A stretch of DNA of 64,000 nt, taken from assembly GCA_023548195.1 (NCBI GenBank), contig JAJHZJ010000335.1:2907020-2971019 (forward strand). Reading direction: 5' to 3'. Shown piece after piece: positions 57,900 to 64,000 of the stretch. This DNA comes from Bettongia penicillata ogilbyi. Lineage: Eukaryota > Chordata > Mammalia > Diprotodontia > Potoroidae. Below the pieces are notes generated by a model that did not search any database, was not told the origin of the DNA, and was given only the letters and a program-made list of their open reading frames with translations. Within the stretch, counting starts at the first letter, position 1, and every line of letters starts with the position of its first letter. A program made the position numbers and the translations under genes.

Positions 57900-60340
57900 A
57901 GTTTGATAGAATTCTATGAATCCATGCAGATCAAGGTTGCTTCTTTGTTTTAATTGTATTTTTTATTGTTGTTGCCTATTTTTAGTGTATTTTTCTTCCC
58001 TCCTCCCCTTTGTTACTTTACAACTAATTATATTTCTTTAACTGAGATTGGTTTATTGCAGTCTCTACTTGATCATGTTTGTTTTTATATTTTATGGTTT
58101 CAAAGTTATTCTTTAATTTGACTTGTGATATCAGGGACTTTTTTTCACATTGAATTGTATGATGTAGAGCTTTATAACTTTTTAAATAATTCTCAATTTT
58201 TTGATTATCATGGTTCACTTGTTATTATGTTTATTAGCTTATCTTCAATCTTTCAAATTAAATTAGGTGAAGGTTTATAAATTTTATGTATATTTTCAAA
58301 GAACAAGCTTTTAATCTATCATTCCTATAAATTTTGACATATTTCTCTACTTTTAATCTCATTTCTTGGCTAATATTAGATTTTTCTACTTAACCTCATA
58401 ATTAACAATATGCAATATATTTTATTTGTACAATATCCTGTACGTTCAGTTAAATAATTTTCTTGTTTCTATTTTTCTATGTATATGTTTATGGGGATAT
58501 TTTCCCCACCTCCAAATACAGATTTTGTTACATATCAGAAATTTTTCTATGTTGTTTTATTAATAACATTTTGTTATACTTTTTTTTAGAAAAAAATTCC
58601 ATCAATGCTGGAATGGAATCCCATTTATTTTTGGACTTTATAAGAAGATTTTACTGATTTTTCAATTCCTTCAGTATTCTGATGACAGACTTGACTGTGA
58701 CTATAGAGGTGGTATTATAGGTGCATGCACTACTGTTTTCATGCAGAATCTACAACAGCTCATCACTTCATTTTGATCTTGCCACAGAAGGAGTAGAAAT
58801 ACTTGGTAAGCTGACTAATTTCAATTTTCTTCACCGTTTTTCTGAGGGATGTGCCATAACATGTTCCATATTTACCAACGATTCCAACCTACTTGATACA
58901 ATTAGCCATATTTCCAGTTGCAGGCTTGGAAGTTGGAGAAATGACAGTTTTTATTATTATTATTACTTGTTCCTTGATCTATATATTCTTTAGAATTTAG
59001 CTGTTAAGTCTCACAAACATATGTTTTTGAAAAAAAAACAATTGATTATTAGTTTAATTGTATTGTCTGCAAAGAATGTGCTTCTACTTTTTTACATTTT
59101 ACATTTACTTGATATATATGTTTTAGAATAGAGGGTCATTTTTCAGAAAAGTTTCATGTGGTACTGAGAAATGTGTCTATTCCATTTAGAAGAAAACAGT
59201 CTTTTCTAACTACTTTGTCGAGTAATTTTTTTTCAATTCTTATTTTATTTTATTTTTCTATTATACTATTCCAAAACTGAAAGAGGGGCAATGAAATATT
59301 ATGTCACTATTTTATAATTGTCTAGTTCCTCTTGTAGTTTGGCTATTTTTCTTCCTTATTTTAGATACCATGTATTTGAAGTACAGAATTTTAATATTAA
59401 TATTGGTGTGTTTAATATAATTGATTTTAGCCAAATGTAGTTTGTTTTTGTGTCTCTTTCTATGCTTTATGTGATAGCATGGTTCCAACTCATGCTTTCT
59501 TTATTGTGATTTATTCTGAATTTGTATTAAGCAGAATAGTTTTATCTAGATCTATATTTTTATACTTTTATTTCAGGTAGTTTTTGATAGTTATAATCCT
59601 AATAATATTTATATAGAACCTACTATGTACCAGGTACTGTGCCAAGTGCTTTCTGACTGTAAGTCATTTTATCCTCACAACAACACTAGGGGAAAGGTCC
59701 TTCAATTAACCCCACTTTACAGATAAGGAAATTGAGGCAAACATAAGCTAAATGCCTTGCCCAGGGTTCCACAACTAGTAAGGATTTGAGGGCAAATATG
59801 AAGTCTCATCTCTCTGACTCTGAGACTGGCTCTATTCACTGTGTCACCTAATTTTTCATATGATAACGAACATTAAAATAAATGAGGTTAATGTGATTTC
59901 TTCAGTTTACATTTATATTAAGTTGTTTTATCAGCTTATATTTAAAGTTATGAGTTAGCCTCTTTTTGTTTGTTTTTATTTTAAATCGCTATTTTATCTT
60001 CACTTTTTATTTGTAGACTTTTTTTTGCTTTTTCAGTTAAATTCAGTCTACTTTAAGTCATCCTTCTCTCTTTCTTCCTCTCTTTCTCGAGCCCCATTTC
60101 CTTCCTGATTATTAACGCTTTCATTTAGTTTTGCTTTCTATCTTCCTTTAATGTAGTTATTTGGTTCTTTACCTCATTCTTTTTCCTTCATCTTTTGTTC
60201 TCTTTAATACATTGTTTTTAATATTTCCTTTTTTTCTAAAATTGTTTTTCCTTTATTCTCCTTATTATTCTATTCCCTTTCTGTTTATTTTAGACTTTCC
60301 CCTCTTAGTTGTTTTTAGTGGCAGTATTTCTCACTGAATT
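57900..60340 (-). mobile_element. Old L1 ORF2 debris, antisense, interrupted by a MIR
   Basis: 'ttttcaaagaacaagcttttaatctatc', 'gttccatatttacc' and 'catgtggtactgagaaatgtgtctattcc' correspond to antisense mid-ORF2 wording of ancient L1s. It is very diverged with no frames. A MIR lies within it at about 59595-59860. Confidence 0.45.
59595..59860 (+). mobile_element. MIR SINE, near full length, sense
   Basis: 'aacctactatgtaccaggtactgtgccaagtgctt', 'atcctcacaacaacactagggg', 'cactttacagataaggaaattgaggc' and 'ttgcccagggttccacaactagtaagg' give the complete MIR order. Confidence 0.9.
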
Positions 60341-60610
60341 AAAGCCTCTAAATGTAATGGCAATCAAAATAAGATCTTTTGTTGTTTTTGTTTTACTAAA
60401 ATTGCCTCTGATTGAATACTGTGATTAAGGTGGACCTTTTCCACCCATTGATGGGCCTGACAATTGTGGGACGCTGGATCAGGGAAGTTATTTTGCAGTA
60501 GGGTCCCAAGAACCTTTTGTTTTTTCTAGTGAGGCACTGGGTCAGAGGGTCATGCTCTCTGGCTCTAAAACAGTATATATAAATATTCTGAGGGTGAGGT
60601 TTTTCTTTGG
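60341..60610. other. Intergenic DNA left of the LTR
   Basis: Nothing recognised. A tatataaa motif occurs near 60574. Confidence 0.4.
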
Positions 60611-60614
60611 GGCT

Positions 60615-61225
60615 TGAAATGAATGGAGTTAATAAATCACAAGCAAAATCAATTAGGATTTTCGAGAGCATCATTTATTAGCCAGGTTGGCAGCTGCCTC
60701 ATGTAGAGACCCAGAGGAGACAGCCCCGAACTGAGGTGGGTGAATGCATTTTAAGCATTTTGGTGCTACTCAGTACAGCCTTGCAATTTCTACAACAAAC
60801 AGAGTTCTGACAGAGCAAGAGGGGGGCTTGTTTTTAGGCAAGCACCCCCTAAACAGAGGTGGTTGTCAGGGTGCCACTAGGCAAAGGACCCCAACAGAAA
60901 ACAGGTGCCAGGAGAGGGACCCAGTGAAAGACTGGTTGTCATTCAACATCCAGTAGTTGTCAGGAAGGGGGTGGTGCTCAGCAGAAGGTGCTTACCTAGC
61001 AATGGGGGTCTAACATTAGTGGGGCATAGGTGGTTACCATGCAAATGGACTAAACAAAATATGACTTAACAATTCATCAGATATTTCACAACCTAAAGGG
61101 GAATAACATCTTGACAGGGGTCCATCAAAAAAAAACCTGTTACTGGGCAGGTTATCCAACCCTGCCCAGTAACCTAACAGATATCTCTCAACCTAGGGGC
61201 CCAGGGAGGAATAATGTCCACTTCA
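60615..61225 (-). mobile_element. Solo LTR (611 bp), longer member of the 53844-54249 family
   Basis: On the minus strand it begins TGAAGTGGACATTATTCC and ends CTCCATTCATTTCA. It shares with the 406-bp copy the first about 60 bases, the 'aaggctgtac…ttaaaatgcat' promoter block, the 'ggctaataaa…gctct' R region and the U5. AATAAA is the complement of tttatt at 60674-60679. An exact 4-base duplication, GGCT, flanks it at 60611-60614 and 61226-61229. Its U3 holds extra sequence and a perfect 13-base inverted repeat (61139-61151 / 61161-61173) but not the three 31-base units of the other copy. Confidence 0.88.
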
Positions 61226-61229
61226 GGCT

Positions 61230-61737
61230 TACTGGTTCGAAGCATTTCCTTGGCCAGAAAGGTGCTAGGAAGCCTTTAAGGAGCCCCAGCTAAAACCCAG
61301 AAGTTGATGCTTCCCTCTCTGGTAATTGTATGTATGTAAAGTTCAGATATTTTGGAGGTATATATGTCGACATTTGATTTTTATTTCCTCCGATACCTGT
61401 GCTTGATTAAAGTAATTGTTAATCCCTTGAAGATTGCTTTCCTTTTATGAATGAAGATCTAAGAACCTGTTGAAGTTGGCCCCCTGTGTATGTTGGGATG
61501 CTTACTGATACATTAATGCATAGATTTTGGTCTTCTTCTTCTAAACAGTTTCTGTTACTGCTTTGTAGATCCTGTCTTTTTTCTCCTGTGGTCCTTTACT
61601 CAGAAATAAAACTCAATCCCATCTAAATTACCTAATCATCCTACTTGACAATCCTTTCACTGTTTGCACCTGGCCCACCACAGACTACTTAACCACTGCT
61701 TAATCCCACCCAGAGCCTTTCATTGTCTTTTTGTATG
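61230..61737. other. Intergenic DNA without recognised features
   Basis: No gene or repeat identified. Confidence 0.4.
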
Positions 61738-61990
61738 TATCTCACCTCAGACACTTGACCCTTACTAGCTGTGGGACCTTGGGCAAGTCACTTAACCCCA
61801 ACTGCCTCATCCTGGGTCATTTCCAGTCATCCTGATAAATATTTGATCACTGAATTCAGAGGAGAAGTGAGGCTTGTGATCTGCACAGCCCTCCCTCACT
61901 CAAAACAAAGTCAAGTGCAAGTCATGACATCATTTCTCTGATGGCTTGGTCTTCCTCAGCAATGAAGGACAAACACACACACACACATGT
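61738..61990 (+). mobile_element. Marsupial-type SINE with RTE-like tail, head truncated
   Basis: 'cacctcagacacttgacccttactagctgtgggaccttgggcaagtcacttaacccc', 'ccagtcatcctgataaatatttg', 'gaggagaagtgaggcttgtgatctgcacagcc' and 'tcagcaatgaaggacaaacacacac'. It is the same family as 29488-29815. The tail runs into (CA)n. Confidence 0.8.
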
Positions 61991-63250
61991 AGGCATCCAT
62001 CTCATCCCCATTAAGTTGCAGATTCACCAGAATCCTTTTCTGATTCTATTGGCTTTACAATAAGCTGACCCTTGACTGGAAAAAGGCTTGAGAGTTTGAA
62101 TTAATTCCAGGCAGTCTTTCCCTGTACCCTGATATTTTGTGATTCCAAGGACCTGCTGGAGAATAGCAGAGAATTTGCTTCACCTCTCCCCCACCTCTGA
62201 ATTCACCTGACCTACCTGTGCAAAGAAGGAGAGGAAAGTAGCAGTGGCTATATCAGGGCCTCCTTAGGGCTCTGGATCCCTGGGTACCCTGTAGCCTGCC
62301 CAGAAATCCAGGAAGTATCATCCAAATTAAGCACATACTACTCTCCCCAACCCACCCCAGTAACTGCAAACAGCATCTGCAGCCATGGGGAAACAGGAAA
62401 TGGGGATGGGTCAAGGCAATAAGGGCTAAGAAGCCAGTCAGCCTCTGCACTTGTTAAACCAAATATTTTAAAGTTGTAGTTTTAACGTATTAGTCCTGAG
62501 ATGTTGATCCTCTGTGTAAAGTAATTTGGAAATGCATTCAACAAAATTGAAGTCTCATGATTGGTAATGTGTTTGAGTTTCAAATTGGTAAGATTTTATA
62601 TCAGATATGTCAAGAAACGCTTTATAACTTCCAAGTTATTTAAGTATGAAATGAGAGAAACTAAAAAACAGCGGAAAAATTTGCTTCCCTGATAGTCCCA
62701 TCTTCTCATGCTTCATAGAGGCCATTTAGAAAACTGGGCAATTTCACCTTAGCCTAGAGTTAAGAGGAAGTTGTAACTAAAACAGTTTGGTTTTCACTTC
62801 TGAAAATTGTTAGGTAATTAACTAAGATGTTTGGGTTAATTTTTATTCTGAAACCTGAAACTGATAATTGATTACTGTGCATGTGGAAAGGAATAGATGA
62901 AGTGTAAGTCCTGCCCAGATTGGTTCTGTCTATTCAGAGAAGTCCTCAGGGCTGGTCAAAAGACTCAGCCCACAGCAGTTCTAACGGTAGATGAGGTGCA
63001 TAGGAAGCCCCCTCTCTAGGGTCCTTGTAGATTCTCCTTATTTTTCAACCATGCCAAAAGCTTGTTTGGGCTATAAGATTCCTAAAGAATTAAGCTAACT
63101 TACTAAGAATTTACAAACCTATAAAAATGACTTCTAACAATTGGTATATAAACCAGGACAAATTTAAATTTGAGGTATAAGCCCTGGGAAATTTTTTCCT
63201 AAGCTGTGATTAGTGAAGCTTTCTGTTGAGATGCATGTTGGTATATAGAA
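61991..63250. other. Intergenic DNA without recognised features
   Basis: No convincing open frame or named repeat. Confidence 0.4.
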
Positions 63251-63255
63251 AAGCT

Positions 63256-64000
63256 GAGGAGCCAAGATGGTGGAATAGAAAGACTCACATATGCTAGCTC
63301 CGAATCCACAGCCCATAAATTTCCTGTAAAAAGAACTCCCCACAAATTCTGGAGGAGTAGAAGCTTCATAGCAACGCAGTGGAGGAGATTTCCATTCCAG
63401 AGAGCCCTGAAAAACTGACTCCAAAGGTCTGTCGCACACCAGACAGTGGAGCCAAGCCCTGGCCACACGGCCCCCAGAGGAGCAGATCCAAGCAGGCTTC
63501 AGGGACGGAATCTCCAGTGGCCACGAAGATCCCTCTACCCACAGGCACTACAGGTCAGTGAGAGAGACTTCTGGGCTGTCCGAGAGAGCAGCAGGGAGTC
63601 ACCATAACTCAGGCCCCCTTGGGAGGAAGAGTAAGAGGCAAAGGCAGCGGAGGCCAGCACCAAGAGCAGGCAGGGGATCCATTGTTGAAGGTCTCTGCAT
63701 AAACCCCCTGAGGGAACTGAGCCTGGGAGGCAGCACTGCCGCCACCTGAGCAACAGAACTTAAGCTCACATTGAATAGCAGCCACACCATCCACCAGAAG
63801 CCCTTAGGCTGGGGAGCAGCATTTGAATCTCAGACCCCAAGAACTAGCTGGGAGGATCTAGGCGGGGGTGGAGAGGAATCTCAGAATTCAAATAACTGGC
63901 TGGGAAAATGACCAGAAAAGAGAAGAAAAATAAGACCATAGAAGGCTACTTTCTTCGTGAACAGATGAGGAAGTACAATCATTCTTTCTGATGAGGAAGT
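63256..64000 (+). mobile_element. HAL1/L1 5' region and ORF1 start, sense (continues off the window)
   Basis: It starts at the signature gaggagccaagatgg and runs through the same leader as 56605-57266 (reversed). ORF1 begins at 63908 in the gggaaaATG context (MTRKEKKNKTIEGYFLREQ) and already meets a stop about 27 codons in (near 63989), next to a partly duplicated 'gatgaggaagt'. This copy is therefore defective at least in this frame. Confidence 0.85.

Overview
The window looks like an intergenic-rich stretch of a mammalian olfactory-receptor cluster, most likely from a marsupial. The reasons are large single-exon receptor genes in AT-rich, CpG-poor DNA, and a repeat set that combines L2 and MIR fossils, L1 with ORF1-only 'half-L1' (HAL1-type) copies, two RTE-clade LINEs (one BovB-like) and tRNA-headed SINEs of the kind abundant in metatherians. 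I cannot name the species. No bacterial-style genes, operons, CRISPR arrays or tRNA/rRNA genes were seen.

Only four reading frames look intact. Three are family-4 (OR4C-like) olfactory receptors: 2724-3671 (-), 16259-17164 (+) and 30594-31523 (-). Each is preceded by a candidate splice acceptor 41-44 bases before its ATG, as expected when a non-coding first exon is spliced to a single coding exon. By hand count over the first 300 aligned residues, the first and third receptors are about 83% identical, and the second is about 73% identical to the third. The fourth intact frame is an L1-type ORF1 (26909-28015, -) inside a young-looking HAL1-type element.

Layout: 1-1.7 kb is broken L1 and an LTR. 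OR gene 1 follows. 3.7-16 kb is old L2, MIR and L1 debris with one small recent L1 insertion. OR gene 2 is at 16.3-17.2 kb. A cytoplasmic beta-actin processed pseudogene lies at 19.1-20.7 kb. At 22.7-28.9 kb there are two solo LTRs, the second split by the HAL1-type element. SINEs and OR gene 3 fill 29-31.5 kb. 34.9-45.4 kb holds antisense L1, a BovB-like fragment, SINEs and two decayed sense L1/HAL1 copies. 45.4-49 kb is a broken RTE LINE. 49-57.9 kb is a decayed full L1 carrying three later insertions: a solo LTR, a HAL1 and another LTR. 57.9-61.2 kb is old antisense L1 plus a second solo LTR of the same family as the one at 53.8 kb. The window ends inside another HAL1 5' region.

No previously undescribed functional system is evident. 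The interest lies in readable insertion histories with target-site duplications, in modules shared between LINEs and SINEs, in LTR structural variants, and in one receptor whose C-terminus is encoded by a simple repeat.
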